NCBI GenBank assembly: GCA_045120135.1
Contig: JBGVEN010000017.1
Span: 75,236-139,235 of the forward strand
Length of the DNA: 64,000 bases
Direction: 5' to 3'
DNA from: SIG440 sp045120135
GTDB taxonomy: Bacteria; Bacillota; Clostridia; Monoglobales; Monoglobaceae
This document shows, in pieces, positions 16,839 to 26,359 of this stretch; positions within the stretch are counted from its first letter, which is position 1, and each line of letters begins with the position of its first letter. The notes beneath the pieces are model-generated. The model searched no databases. It was not told the DNA's origin and was given only the letters and a program-made list of their open reading frames with translations. Position numbers and translations under genes: made by a program.

Positions 16839-16872
16839 TTCGACATTTGATACATATACACCTTTGTATAAT
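16839..16872 (+). promoter_or_regulatory. Spo0A box and -10 of the spoIIE promoter
   Basis: A perfect 0A box core TGTCGAA lies on the minus strand at 16839-16845 (TTCGACA on the plus strand). TATAAT lies at 16867-16872 without a good -35 at normal spacing. This matches spoIIE promoters in Bacillus, which depend on Spo0A~P near the -35 region. Confidence 0.7.
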
Positions 16873-16919
16873 GAAGAAAAATTTACAAAAAATGGAAATT
16901 AGACAAAGGAGAAGATGTG

Positions 16920-19274
16920 ATGACGGAGACAAAAGTAAAGCCGCGCAATGCGGAGGTCAAAAAGGTGTGGCAAATTCCAAAACTAAGTCTTGGAATTACG
17001 GGATATGATGTTTTTGCCAAGGGGATAGGGTTTTTTCTTGCAATGGCAATGCCGCTTCCGGGTATGGCACCGTTTGGGTTGGCATTTCTGGCACAGGAAA
17101 GAAAGTTTTCTGTCAAGGCTGTTATGGCATTTATTGCGGCAGGGCTTGGCAGCATAGTTGCCTGTGACCGGTTGGGTGCGGCAAAGTACATAGGTGCAGG
17201 GCTTATATACCTTGCAGTATTGTTTATTCTTGAGCGGGGAGTTAGGGTAACGGATGTTACTGCCGGACTGGTTGCAGGTGCAGGAGCGTTTGTGACGGGA
17301 CTAGCCGTGATTTTTGTGCGAGGCTTCAGCGTTACAGAGTTTTTATTGCTTTTATGTGAGGTTTCGATTGTGGTTGCGGCATCGCTTATGATGGAAAAAA
17401 GCTCGGAGTTTATGCAAAGGCAAAGATTTTCGGCGTTGGACGTTGACAGTGAAACGAAGCTTAGTCTTGGAGCGGTTTTGTCAATTGCAATACTTAGTCT
17501 TAAACAGATTTATATAGGCTCTGATTTTTCGGTTATGAACTGTGCTGCGGCTGTAGTTTTGCTGATTGTTGCGGCAGGCTGCGGCGCAACATATTCCACG
17601 GGTGCAGGAGTTATTCTTGGTCTTGTATGCGGTATCGGCGGAGATTATTTTATGCCGGTGCTGGGTGCGTTCAGTTTTTGCGGATTTTTAGCCGGAGTGT
17701 TTTCAAAGTTTGGCAAGGGTGGAGTTATTTCGGGTATAGTAATTGCAAATTCGGTAATGGTAATTTACACAAACAGTGCAATGCAGGCGGTTTTATCGCT
17801 TTTTGAAGTTCTTGCTTCGGCGATTGTTTTTACTTTTATTCCGGACAGCTATATCGAGGCGGTAAAGGAGATTGTTTTTATAGGGGAGAATGACCGCAAA
17901 AATATAAGCAGGATGAAAGAAAGTCTGAGAGCAAGACTTGCGGCGGTGGCTGCTGCATTTGAGAATATGTCAAAAACGCTGGACAGGCTTTCGGAAAAGA
18001 ACAGTTATGATACGGGGGACATCACGGCAGTGTTCGATGTTACAGCGGAAAAGGTGTGCAGGAAGTGCCGAAAGTCGCCCATCTGCTGGGGTAAAGATTT
18101 TAACTCTACATACCGTGAACTGTTTGAGATGCTTAATGTTCTGCGTGAGGTGGGAAAGCTTGACGAAAACGGAGCGAGGGAGCATTTTGCCGGTAAATGT
18201 TTGAATCTCACAGCTCTTATAAATGAGCTGAGCCATCAGTTTGAAATCTATCGGGTAAGGGAGACCTGCCGTAATAAGCTTAGTGAAAACCGTGATATTG
18301 TGGGACAGCAGCTTTCGGGAATGTCAAAAATTCTTGACGGGCTTGCGGACGAGCTTTGTTTTGAGACCCGACCTGCATCGGTTTCGGCGTGGGAGGTTAG
18401 GTCAAGACTTGAACGACGGGGAATAAAGGCAAAGGACCTCAATGTTTTTCGGGATAAAAACGGCAGACATAAAATTGAGGTTGTATTGAAAGAGAGTGCA
18501 GTTAAGGATAAGCAAAAAACGCATATTAATAAAATTATGAAGTCAATTCTTAAGTGTTCTATATTGAATACTGAGGAGGAGTTTTTTGGGAAAAAGTATG
18601 TCAAACTCTGCTTTTCCGAGGCGGAACGATACAAGGTTGAAGCACTGCATGCCAGCTGTGCTGCCGAAAAAACAAATGGTGACAACTTCCGTATGCTTCA
18701 TCTGAGCGAGGGAAAGTATGTTGTAGCCATTAGTGACGGCATGGGCACAGGAGACCGTGCGGCAAAGGAAAGCGAGGCAATACTTGAACTTTTAGATAGC
18801 TTCCTGCAGGCTGGATTTGACAGCCGTACTGCAATGCGGATGATTAATTCCATTATGATAATGAAGTCCGGTGACGAGGCTATTGCGACAGTGGATTTAT
18901 GTATAATTGATTTATTCACCGGCGAGGTAAAGTTTATTAAGACGGGAGCAGAGCCAAGCTTTATTATGCAAAAGGATGGCGGAGTTGAGACGGTGAGTGC
19001 CGCATCGCTGCCAATGGGTATAATTACCAATGCGGAGGCAGATGTTTCCAAACGTAGAATTATGGAGGGCGACCGCATAGTTATGATTACAGACGGAGTC
19101 GAAAGCAGAGAAAACGGCAGTCTGTGGGTGAGTGAATTCATCCATGAGAACTGCCGGGGTAATAACGAAGAGAATATTGCAAGAGAAATACTTAATCAGG
19201 CAATTGCTAAAAACAGTGGTTCTGTAAATGATGATATGACGGTATTGTCTCTTGAACTAAAGGCGGTGGGATAA
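16920..19274 (+). CDS. spoIIE: Stage II sporulation protein E
   Basis: Membrane-bound PP2C phosphatase that dephosphorylates SpoIIAA to activate sigma-F in the forespore and takes part in polar septation. Residues about 30-330 contain some ten hydrophobic segments. A linker follows with the Cys-rich motif CRKCRKSPICWGKDF near 378, characteristic of Clostridia SpoIIE. The PP2C domain occupies about 570-784, with ISDGMGTGDRA near 603 and MITDGVESR near 722 holding the metal-binding aspartates. ATG 16920 is chosen by AAAGGAG (16905-16911); GTG 16917 is adjacent. Its promoter carries a Spo0A box. Confidence 0.95.
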   Translation: MTETKVKPRNAEVKKVWQIPKLSLGITGYDVFAKGIGFFLAMAMPLPGMAPFGLAFLAQERKFSVKAVMAFIAAGLGSIVACDRLGAAKYIGAGLIYLAVLFILERGVRVTDVTAGLVAGAGAFVTGLAVIFVRGFSVTEFLLLLCEVSIVVAASLMMEKSSEFMQRQRFSALDVDSETKLSLGAVLSIAILSLKQIYIGSDFSVMNCAAAVVLLIVAAGCGATYSTGAGVILGLVCGIGGDYFMPVLGAFSFCGFLAGVFSKFGKGGVISGIVIANSVMVIYTNSAMQAVLSLFEVLASAIVFTFIPDSYIEAVKEIVFIGENDRKNISRMKESLRARLAAVAAAFENMSKTLDRLSEKNSYDTGDITAVFDVTAEKVCRKCRKSPICWGKDFNSTYRELFEMLNVLREVGKLDENGAREHFAGKCLNLTALINELSHQFEIYRVRETCRNKLSENRDIVGQQLSGMSKILDGLADELCFETRPASVSAWEVRSRLERRGIKAKDLNVFRDKNGRHKIEVVLKESAVKDKQKTHINKIMKSILKCSILNTEEEFFGKKYVKLCFSEAERYKVEALHASCAAEKTNGDNFRMLHLSEGKYVVAISDGMGTGDRAAKESEAILELLDSFLQAGFDSRTAMRMINSIMIMKSGDEAIATVDLCIIDLFTGEVKFIKTGAEPSFIMQKDGGVETVSAASLPMGIITNAEADVSKRRIMEGDRIVMITDGVESRENGSLWVSEFIHENCRGNNEENIAREILNQAIAKNSGSVNDDMTVLSLELKAVG

Positions 19275-19281
19275 GAACCGA

Positions 19282-19869
19282 TTAAAGCTTTTCGAGGAGC
19301 TCTATACGGATAAAATAGCCTCGGTCATGACTGCAAACGGGGCAGTTTGGAGGAACGGCAGTCCCCGTATAAATATAACCGCAGTTAAGGCACATCCACG
19401 AGGTGGAGATGTCCGACACAAAAAGGCGGTCCTGCTCCAGAAGCTCTGCATAACGAGCAAATCTGTCGCCGTGTGTTTTCTCAATCTGGGCAATGTTTCG
19501 AAAAATTCCGGCAATCTGCGTGAAGCCCTCTTCTTCTGCTACATCTCCGAAATGCTTATATGCATCATTGTATTCTTCGTACTCGTTATGCTGTGCATAG
19601 CGAAGTAATTGTGCTACCGAGTCGCTGATATCAATCGGGTATCCACCGTCAATGGTTATGGTTTCACCGGCAAAAGGCTTTAGCTGATTGTAAAAGATTT
19701 CTGCGTGCTCCTTTTCCTGACCGGCAGTGAAAGAAAAGATTGCCTCGATAATATGAAGATTCTGCTTTTTTGCCTCCGATGCGGCAAAGGTATAACGGTT
19801 GCGTGCCTGACTTTCGCCTGCAAAGGCACGCATAAGGTTAAGTCTGGTTTGACTGTCTTTAAATTCCAT
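19282..19869 (-). CDS. rbr: Rubrerythrin
   Basis: A 195-residue non-haem diiron peroxidase protecting anaerobes against hydrogen peroxide. The N-terminal four-helix domain has the E/EKEHAE and EEYEEYND glutamate motifs and IEKTHGDRF. The C-terminal rubredoxin domain has CLNC (160-163) and CPVC (176-179). AAAAAGGAG precedes the ATG. It converges on spoIIE with only a few bases between stops and no visible terminator. Confidence 0.95.
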   Translation of the reverse strand: MEFKDSQTRLNLMRAFAGESQARNRYTFAASEAKKQNLHIIEAIFSFTAGQEKEHAEIFYNQLKPFAGETITIDGGYPIDISDSVAQLLRYAQHNEYEEYNDAYKHFGDVAEEEGFTQIAGIFRNIAQIEKTHGDRFARYAELLEQDRLFVSDISTSWMCLNCGYIYTGTAVPPNCPVCSHDRGYFIRIELLEKL

Positions 19870-19996
19870 CTAAACACACTCCTTTTTCTCATAGTTTCTC
19901 CGTGCTCTCAAAAAATATACATTGTGGCTATGGCTATTGAAAATATATTTGTTTTATGATATATTTTATATAACAAATCAAAGAGGTTGGATTCAG

Positions 19997-20824
19997 ATGT
20001 CAAAAAAATTTGCAGAGTTCGGAAGAAAATATAAAAGTGAGGTAAAAAAACATAAGGCGGCGTTTGTTGTGTTTGTTACATTACGTCTTTTGGTTGTTCT
20101 TGCAATAGTTTTTTCGTGCATAAGCGGAAACTACGAGAATTTGTTTTATTGCGCTCTTACACTTATATTATTTGCCTTGCCAACCTTTGTCGAAAAGAAC
20201 TTTGGCATTGAGCTCCCGGGCGCGCTTGAAGTTGTAATTTTGCTTTTTATCTTTGCGGCGGAAATTTTAGGCGAAATGGGAAGCTATTACACCAAAGTTC
20301 CGTATTGGGACACTATTCTTCACACGGTCAACGGCTTTTTGTGTGCGGCGATTGGCTTTGCAATGGTTGATATACTCAACAGAAACGAGAGGATAAAGTT
20401 TAAGCTTTCGCCAATATTCCTTACTGTTGTTGCGTTTTGCTTTTCTATGACCATTGGCGTTTTGTGGGAGTTTTTTGAATTCTTCTGTGATGTGTTTTTA
20501 GAAATGGATATGCAAAAGGATTTTGTTGTAAGTACAGTAACCTCTACTTATCTTGGGACAAGCACTCACGACCCGTTAATACTTGAGAATATAAAGGATG
20601 TTACAGTTGACGGAGTTGCTCTGGATGTTGAGGGGTATCTGGATATTGGTCTGTACGATACAATGAAGGACCTGTTTGTCAACTTTATCGGAGCGGTGGT
20701 ATTCAGCGTGATTGGTTTCTTCTATGTAAAGACCCGTGGCAAGGGAAAACTTGCAAAGCAGTTTATCCCAAAGCTTAAATCAGAAAACAGTTTGCCGGAG
20801 GACCATGAAAATGCGGAAGATTAA
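19997..20824 (+). CDS. Integral membrane protein (DUF2238-like)
   Basis: A 275-residue protein with about six to seven membrane spans: residues 23-42, 48-63, 74-92, 105-125, 138-160 and 220-240. Conserved-looking polar positions sit in the membrane part (WDTILHTVNGFL near 110, GVLWEFFEFFCD near 158). These are the pattern of DUF2238/YjdF-like proteins of unknown function. ATG 19997 follows AAGAGGTTGG. The last 20 bases overlap the start of bioY, so the two are translationally coupled, but a shared function is not established. Confidence 0.6.
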   Translation: MSKKFAEFGRKYKSEVKKHKAAFVVFVTLRLLVVLAIVFSCISGNYENLFYCALTLILFALPTFVEKNFGIELPGALEVVILLFIFAAEILGEMGSYYTKVPYWDTILHTVNGFLCAAIGFAMVDILNRNERIKFKLSPIFLTVVAFCFSMTIGVLWEFFEFFCDVFLEMDMQKDFVVSTVTSTYLGTSTHDPLILENIKDVTVDGVALDVEGYLDIGLYDTMKDLFVNFIGAVVFSVIGFFYVKTRGKGKLAKQFIPKLKSENSLPEDHENAED

Positions 20825-21344
20825 CATAAAGGATGCAACACGGATTTCGGTATTTGCTGCACTAATGGTTGTATGTGCGTGGATATGGATTCCCGGCCCT
20901 GTACCCTTTACTATGCAGGCTTTCGGAGTCTTTCTTGCTGCAACGCTTATTGGCGAAAAGCGTGCGTGTGTGGCAACGCTTGTATATATTCTGCTTGGTG
21001 TGGCAGGAGTGCCGGTTTTTTCGGGGGCAAGAGGTGGTATAGGTGTACTTATTGGTCCTACCGGAGGGTTTATCTTAGGTTTTTTGCCCATGGCGTATAT
21101 CTGCGGAAAAATATGCAGCAAAATTAAAAGAAGCCCTCAAACATTGATTTTATCAATGCTTGCCGGACTTCTTGGCTGTTATATTACCGGAACATTATGG
21201 TATGCCATTTTATATCTTGGAGAAAACGGAAAATTTGCCTTGGGTACAGCAATAATGCAATGTGTTGTGCCGTTTATAATGCCGGATTTACTCAAAATAT
21301 TCCTTGCGGCATTTATTTCAAACCGCTTGCTAAAGCATATTTGA
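20805..21344 (+). CDS. bioY: Biotin ECF transporter S component
   Basis: A 179-residue BioY family protein, the substrate-binding membrane subunit of an energy-coupling-factor importer for biotin. It has the six-span layout, PGPVPFTMQAFGVFLAATLIGEK near residue 30, and the hallmark GGIGVLIGPTGGFILGF near 78. It overlaps the previous gene by 20 bases, with GGAGGACC just before ATG 20805. No EcfA/EcfT genes are nearby, so it either uses a shared module or works alone. No biotin operator is visible. Confidence 0.93.
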   Translation: MKMRKINIKDATRISVFAALMVVCAWIWIPGPVPFTMQAFGVFLAATLIGEKRACVATLVYILLGVAGVPVFSGARGGIGVLIGPTGGFILGFLPMAYICGKICSKIKRSPQTLILSMLAGLLGCYITGTLWYAILYLGENGKFALGTAIMQCVVPFIMPDLLKIFLAAFISNRLLKHI

Positions 21345-21345
21345 C

Positions 21346-22119
21346 TTAAGACTCCCGTGCTTTGAAAAATCGGATTGCATTTTCGGTTGTAATCCTGATG
21401 ACTTCATCGAGAGGGAGTCCTTTTATTTCGGCAACCTTTTCTGCAACATGGATAACCAGACTGCTGTCGTTTCGCTTGCCGCGGTGCGGCTCGGGAGCCA
21501 TATACGGACAATCTGTTTCGATAAAGAGCCTGTCCATCGGTATTACGCGAAGTGCTTCGATTGCGCGGCGGGCGTTTTTGAATGTCAAAACCCCAGTAAA
21601 GGAGATGTGAAAACCCATATCGACAAGTATTTTTGCAGTTTCTGCACTACCCGAAAAACAATGTATAACTCCGTTTGAAATGCCTTTTTCACGGAGAATT
21701 TCAATGCTCTCGCCCTTGGACTCTCTGTCGTGAATAACAACCGGCATTTTGAGCTCCTTTGCAAGGTCAAGCTGTGCACGGAACCATTCTTTTTGGGTGA
21801 CGGGGTCGGTGTCATCATAGTGATAGTCAAGCCCGATTTCCCCTATTGCAACAACCTTGGGGTGATTTGCCATTTCCCGAAGCTCGTCAAGGTTGGAAAG
21901 GGTCATTTTCCGTGTCCCGCTGGGGTGAACACCAACCGTGGCGTAAATAAAATCGTATTCCTCCGCAAGGGCAATGCTTGCCCGTGATGATTCCATATCC
22001 GCACCGATATTGTTTACTCTGCCGATACCGGCATCACGGATTTTTTTTATTACCTCTCGACGGTCGCTGTCAAACATTGAATCGTCAAGGTGGGCGTGAG
22101 TATCATACAAAAAGTTCAT
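21346..22119 (-). CDS. tatD: TatD family metal-dependent hydrolase
   Basis: A 257-residue TatD/YcfH-type phosphoesterase (3'-5' exonuclease activity is known in the family). Metal ligands are visible: THAHLDD at residue 7, GEIGLDYHYDD near 93, VIHDRES near 130, HCFSGS near 152, and ETDCPYMAPEPHRG near 202. AAAGGAATCGGAG precedes the ATG. In Bacillus the gene follows metG, but here metG is 30 kb away. Confidence 0.92.
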   Translation of the reverse strand: MNFLYDTHAHLDDSMFDSDRREVIKKIRDAGIGRVNNIGADMESSRASIALAEEYDFIYATVGVHPSGTRKMTLSNLDELREMANHPKVVAIGEIGLDYHYDDTDPVTQKEWFRAQLDLAKELKMPVVIHDRESKGESIEILREKGISNGVIHCFSGSAETAKILVDMGFHISFTGVLTFKNARRAIEALRVIPMDRLFIETDCPYMAPEPHRGKRNDSSLVIHVAEKVAEIKGLPLDEVIRITTENAIRFFKARES

Positions 22120-22140
22120 TCTCCGATTCCTTTCATAAAA

Positions 22141-22167
22141 TCAGGGCGATTTAAAAATCGCCCTGAA
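22141..22167 (-). terminator. Terminator after the aminotransferase
   Basis: Stem of about ten pairs (TCAGGGCGAT with its complement, 22141-22165) read on the minus strand, followed by a short T-run (TTTTAT). It separates the aminotransferase from tatD. Confidence 0.65.
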
Positions 22168-22171
22168 TAAA

Positions 22172-23344
22172 TTATCTGCTTTCTTTAACAAAAGCCTCGA
22201 TGCGGTTTAGTGCTTCGTTGATATTATCAAGAGAGTATGCGTAGGAGCAACGGATATGTCCCTCGCCGGAATCGCCAAAAGCTGTTCCGGGGATAACCGC
22301 AACCTTTTTACTGTAAAGCAGCTTTTCGCAAAACTCTGCCGAGGAAAGGCCGGTTGATTTGATGCACGGGAATGCGTAAAACGCACCCTCCGGTTCAAAA
22401 CATTCAAGACCCATATCGTTAAAGCCTTTAACAATTATCTTGCGGCGGTCGTTGTATTCTTCACGCATTACCTCGATGTCATTGTCACCGTTTTTAAGTG
22501 CCTCAACTGCCGCATACTGGGCTGTTGTGGGGGCAGACATAATTCCGTATTGGTGAACCTTTGTCATTGCAGAGATAACAGCAGGGTGTCCGCAGGCGTA
22601 GCCCAGCCGCCATCCGGTCATAGCATATGCCTTGGAAAAACCGCTGACTAAAACGGTGCGGTCATACATCCCGTCGATTTCGGCAATGGAACAATGGTGC
22701 AGACCATAGGTCAGTTCAGCATAGATTTCGTCGCTCAGCACCCATATATCTGTTCCACGCAAAACCTCCGCAATCTGCTCCAAATCCGACCTGGTCATAA
22801 TTCCGCCGGTTGGGTTGTTAGGGTAGGGTAGAACAAGTACCTTTGTTTTTGGCGTGATTGCCGCCCTTAACTCGTCTGCTGTAAGCTTGAACTTGTTTTC
22901 TGCAGTTGTTGTAATGGGTACAGGAACACCGCCTGCCATTGTGCAAAGGGGTTTGTAGCATACAAAACTTGGCTCGGGGACGAGAACTTCATCACCGGGG
23001 CTGAGGACGGAGCGCATAAAAATGTCAATTGCTTCACTTCCGCCAACCGTTACAACGGTCTGGGTGAGCGGGTCGTAATTCAGATTAAATCTACGGCTGA
23101 GATAGTTTGAAATCTCACGGCGCAGCTCCATAAGACCCTTGTTTGAGGTGTAGTGGGTGTGACCCTTTTGCAAGGAATATATACCCTCGTCACGGATGTG
23201 CCAGGGAGTAACAAAATCAGGTTCGCCAACGCCAAGTGAAATTGCATCCTTCATTTCAGCAACAATGTCGAAAAATTTGCGGATGCCTGAGGGCGGTATG
23301 CTGCTGACAGTTTTACTCAGCAGATTTTCGGGATTAAAGCTCAT
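22172..23344 (-). CDS. PLP-dependent class I aminotransferase
   Basis: A 390-residue fold-type I aminotransferase in the aspartate/aromatic group. The PLP lysine is K238 in SGFSKAYAMTGWRLGY. PYPNNPTGG near residue 173 and SDEIYAELTY near 204 bind the cofactor, and RCSY near the C-terminus supplies the substrate carboxylate arginine. The ATG overlaps the stop of the upstream Lrp/AsnC regulator (ATGA), so the two form one transcript. This pair is common in Firmicutes, and the regulator likely senses the amino acid involved. The exact substrate cannot be read from the sequence. Confidence 0.9.
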   Translation of the reverse strand: MSFNPENLLSKTVSSIPPSGIRKFFDIVAEMKDAISLGVGEPDFVTPWHIRDEGIYSLQKGHTHYTSNKGLMELRREISNYLSRRFNLNYDPLTQTVVTVGGSEAIDIFMRSVLSPGDEVLVPEPSFVCYKPLCTMAGGVPVPITTTAENKFKLTADELRAAITPKTKVLVLPYPNNPTGGIMTRSDLEQIAEVLRGTDIWVLSDEIYAELTYGLHHCSIAEIDGMYDRTVLVSGFSKAYAMTGWRLGYACGHPAVISAMTKVHQYGIMSAPTTAQYAAVEALKNGDNDIEVMREEYNDRRKIIVKGFNDMGLECFEPEGAFYAFPCIKSTGLSSAEFCEKLLYSKKVAVIPGTAFGDSGEGHIRCSYAYSLDNINEALNRIEAFVKESR

Positions 23345-23844
23345 AGTGAGATAACCTCCCTGTCATCTTCTTTTTCACCCGAGAATATTACACCATCATC
23401 CTTATAGCATTTAAGAACAAAGTGCGTTGCTGTACTCAGAACGCTTTCCATAGTTGCAAGATGCTCGGATACAAAAAGAGAGATATCTTTTATGTTCTCT
23501 CCCTCAACGGTAACACCAAAATCATAGCTTCCGCTCATAAGATTCATTGACTTTACCTGAGGAAACTGATAAATTTGCTGTGCGAGGCGGTTAAAGCCAT
23601 TGTGACGCTGAGGCGTAACCTTAAGCTCAATGTATGCGGTAACCTTGTCTTTTGCAGACGGCAGCTTATCCCAGTTGACAACCGCACCATATCCCATAAT
23701 AACCCCCTCTTTTTCAAGGGCCTCAATGGCGGCGGCGGTCTCCGGTACAGTCATTTCCGCAATGGCGGCGACTTGCTCCAATGAAAGTTTACAGTTTTTG
23801 TGAAGAATATCAATAAGTTTTTCTGCTTTTTTAATTTGTGTCAT
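23341..23844 (-). CDS. Lrp/AsnC family regulator
   Basis: A 167-residue transcriptional regulator. Residues 1-60 form the winged helix-turn-helix (EQVAAIAEMTVPETAAAIEALEKEGVI). The rest is the RAM ligand-binding/oligomerisation domain (KVTAYIELKV, then LMSGSYDFGVTVEG). The ATG at 23844 follows GGGAGG; the frame is open further upstream but without a ribosome site. It is coupled to the aminotransferase and probably controls it in response to an amino acid. Confidence 0.88.
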   Translation of the reverse strand: MTQIKKAEKLIDILHKNCKLSLEQVAAIAEMTVPETAAAIEALEKEGVIMGYGAVVNWDKLPSAKDKVTAYIELKVTPQRHNGFNRLAQQIYQFPQVKSMNLMSGSYDFGVTVEGENIKDISLFVSEHLATMESVLSTATHFVLKCYKDDGVIFSGEKEDDREVISL

Positions 23845-24018
23845 AGCAAGTGCCTCCCGTTTTCCGGCTCTAAATTTTATGAGCCATAAATTTTTTTGAT
23901 ATTCAGCAGTATACCACCAAATTTTGTTTAAGTCAAATGTTTTTGTCAAATATTTTATGCCAAAATGCGGCTTATTTCTCTTGCTTTTTTAGATGATTTG
24001 TAGTAAAATAATTATAAT

Positions 24019-24035
24019 TGTAACAAAAATGTAAC
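24019..24035 (+). promoter_or_regulatory. WalR-type direct repeat
   Basis: TGTAAC-AAAAA-TGTAAC fits the WalR/YycF consensus TGTWAH-N5-TGTWAH exactly. It lies 71 bases before the wall hydrolase gene, whose second downstream gene encodes a WalR-like regulator. Autoregulation is inferred. Confidence 0.75.
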
Positions 24036-24105
24036 AATTCATTTAAATGGTGTTAATCTTTTGATGATAGTATAGATACAGTTAAATTTAATGTGAGGTG
24101 ATTTT

Positions 24106-25632
24106 TTGAGTAACAAATGGAATATGCGAAGATTCGCAAAAAGACAGGCGTTTACTCCGAAAAGAATTTTTGAAAGAATAGCAAAAATAAAAAGGTCAGT
24201 ATTTAAGAATTCAAAAAATTCTGAAAATTTCAAATATAGCATTAATCTGTCGGACTTTGGAGAGAGTCCGTATATCAAGGCTGTCGGCAGCATGTGGAAA
24301 GAGTTTAGACGGCAGATTTTCACCGGAATGGTGACGGCGGTTGCGGCAATTTTACTTACAGTTACAGTCAATGCCTTTAACTGGAGCTTTGGCTACGAGG
24401 TAATTATCGATGGTGAAAATATAGGTATGGTTATCAATAAAGCCACTGTATATGAGGCAATAGATGGGGTAAAAGAACAGATGAGGTTGTTCTTCGGCGA
24501 GGAAAGTGATTACGAAAAACAGCCGGTTTTTGTGCAGAGAATTGTATCAGAACGTGAAATTTCGGATGTCAAAGAACTTAAAAATGCCCTGCTTGCCAAT
24601 GTTGATACTATGGTGGAGGGCTACGCTGTTTATGTGGACGGGGAAGCACTTTTCGGGGTTTCAAGTCAGGAGGCTGCGGATTGGGTTTTCACCAGATACA
24701 AGCAAAAATACACACCCGAACAAATTACAGACGATATGGTGGTTGATTTTTGCGAAAATACCGAGGTGAGAAAAGAGTTTATGCATATAGCTCTTCTTAA
24801 AACTCCCGAGGCTGCGCTTGAAGCCTTGACCGACGGCGAAATGGAAGTCGCAGAGTATACAGTTAAGGAGAACGACACACTTTGGGATATAGCCGAAAGC
24901 TTCGGTATATCGGTGGAGCGGATACTTGCCCTTAATGACGATATATCAGATGATATCAAAGCCGGAATGAAGATTAAGGTCGAACAGCCGACCCCGTTGC
25001 TTTCTGTCCGTAGCGTTCAGACGCTGGCTATGACCGAGGGCGTCCCCTACGAGATTGAAAAAATCAAAGACGACACCCTCTATGAGGGCAAAAGCGTCGT
25101 TACCCAAAAGGGTAAGGAAGGCACAGCAAAGGTTATTGCAAGGGTTACAAAGGTGAATGGTGTTCAAACTAAAAAAGATGTTCTTGAGAGTGAGACTGTC
25201 ACAAAACCCGTCAAGCAGATTGAAAAGGTGGGAACTAAAAAAAGGCCGCCAACAACCGGCTCGGGAACATTCATAAGACCTACCTACGGAAGTCTTTCGT
25301 CAAGATACGGCAGCCGTTGGAACAGAAGCCATAACGGCGTTGATATTGCAGGCTCTTATAATTCTGATATAAAGGCTTCGGATGGTGGTGTGGTTACTTA
25401 TGCCGACTGGATGTCGGGCTACGGCAATTATGTAGTGATAGACCACGAGAACGGCTACGAAACCGCATATGGGCATTGTGCATCACTTGATGTAAAGGTT
25501 GGTGACCGTGTTGCTAAGGGTGAGGTTATAGCCAAGATGGGCAACACCGGACGCAGTACGGGTACTCATCTACACTTTGAAGTGCGTAAAAACGGCAAAT
25601 TCGTGAACCCGCTTGAATATGTGGGGTATTAA
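24106..25632 (+). CDS. Cell-wall hydrolase: LysM, G5 and M23 peptidase domains
   Basis: A 508-residue membrane-anchored peptidoglycan endopeptidase. Residues 1-70 are basic and cytoplasmic, 71-92 span the membrane, and 93-245 are an extracellular region of unknown family. A LysM domain lies at about 250-293 (YTVKENDTLWDIAESFGIS), a G5 domain at about 300-378, and an M23/LytM domain from about 390. Zinc ligands are H and D in SHNGVDIAG (near 409-413) and H in HLHFEV (near 490). The start is TTG 24106 after GTGAGGTGA. It leads an operon with walR and rlmH and has a WalR box upstream. Confidence 0.9.
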   Translation: MSNKWNMRRFAKRQAFTPKRIFERIAKIKRSVFKNSKNSENFKYSINLSDFGESPYIKAVGSMWKEFRRQIFTGMVTAVAAILLTVTVNAFNWSFGYEVIIDGENIGMVINKATVYEAIDGVKEQMRLFFGEESDYEKQPVFVQRIVSEREISDVKELKNALLANVDTMVEGYAVYVDGEALFGVSSQEAADWVFTRYKQKYTPEQITDDMVVDFCENTEVRKEFMHIALLKTPEAALEALTDGEMEVAEYTVKENDTLWDIAESFGISVERILALNDDISDDIKAGMKIKVEQPTPLLSVRSVQTLAMTEGVPYEIEKIKDDTLYEGKSVVTQKGKEGTAKVIARVTKVNGVQTKKDVLESETVTKPVKQIEKVGTKKRPPTTGSGTFIRPTYGSLSSRYGSRWNRSHNGVDIAGSYNSDIKASDGGVVTYADWMSGYGNYVVIDHENGYETAYGHCASLDVKVGDRVAKGEVIAKMGNTGRSTGTHLHFEVRKNGKFVNPLEYVGY

Positions 25633-25663
25633 AATATAATGTTCAGACCGGGAGGTGCTGATT

Positions 25664-26359
25664 TTGGAAAAGAAAGTTTTAGTAGTTGATGATGAAAGAC
25701 CGATAGTTGAGATACTGAAGATAAATCTTCAGCGCGAGGGCTATGTGGTGTTTGAGGCATACGACGGTGAGGAAGCGGTAAGCAAGGCAATGACTGTAGA
25801 GCCGGATTTGATTTTGCTTGATGTTATGCTTCCCAAACTGGACGGTTTTTCGGTGTGTAAAAAAATTCGTGAAAAATCATCAGTTCCTATCCTTATGCTC
25901 ACAGCAAGGGAGGAGGAGCTTGACAAGGTTCTTGGTCTTGAGCTGGGTGCTGATGACTATATAACAAAGCCGTTCAGCGTTCGTGAGCTTATGGCAAGAG
26001 TAAAGGCAAATATGCGACGCAACCAGACCGTGTTTGAGGATAAGACCGAGGCTCCTGCTGAAAAGTTGGAAATCAGCGGATTTTTATTGGACTTCAACCG
26101 TTATGAGCTGTATAAAAACGGCAAGCTGATTGACCTCACAATCAGAGAATTTGACCTTATAAAATTTTTGGCAAGCCAGCCCAACAAGGTTTTTTCAAGA
26201 CAAAGTCTGCTTGAAAGCGTTTGGGACTATGAATACTACGGTGATGTGCGAACTGTCGATGTTACCGTGCGCCGTCTGCGTGAAAAGGTGGAGGATGACC
26301 CCTCCGAGCCCAAGGTTATTATGACCAAGCGTGGTGTAGGCTACTACTTTCAGCCGTAA
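25664..26359 (+). CDS. walR: WalR-like response regulator
   Basis: An OmpR/PhoB-family regulator of 231 residues. The receiver domain has the acidic pair D9-D10, phospho-acceptor D53 in LLDVMLP, and K near 102 in ADDYITKPFS. The winged-helix DNA-binding domain spans about 130-231 with VDVTVRRLREKVEDDP and the end TKRGVGYYF. The sequence is closest in character to WalR (YycF), the essential regulator of wall hydrolases. Linkage to a hydrolase gene and to rlmH supports this. TTG 25664 follows GGGAGG. No sensor kinase is adjacent. The stop overlaps the next start (TAATG). Confidence 0.85.
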   Translation: MEKKVLVVDDERPIVEILKINLQREGYVVFEAYDGEEAVSKAMTVEPDLILLDVMLPKLDGFSVCKKIREKSSVPILMLTAREEELDKVLGLELGADDYITKPFSVRELMARVKANMRRNQTVFEDKTEAPAEKLEISGFLLDFNRYELYKNGKLIDLTIREFDLIKFLASQPNKVFSRQSLLESVWDYEYYGDVRTVDVTVRRLREKVEDDPSEPKVIMTKRGVGYYFQP

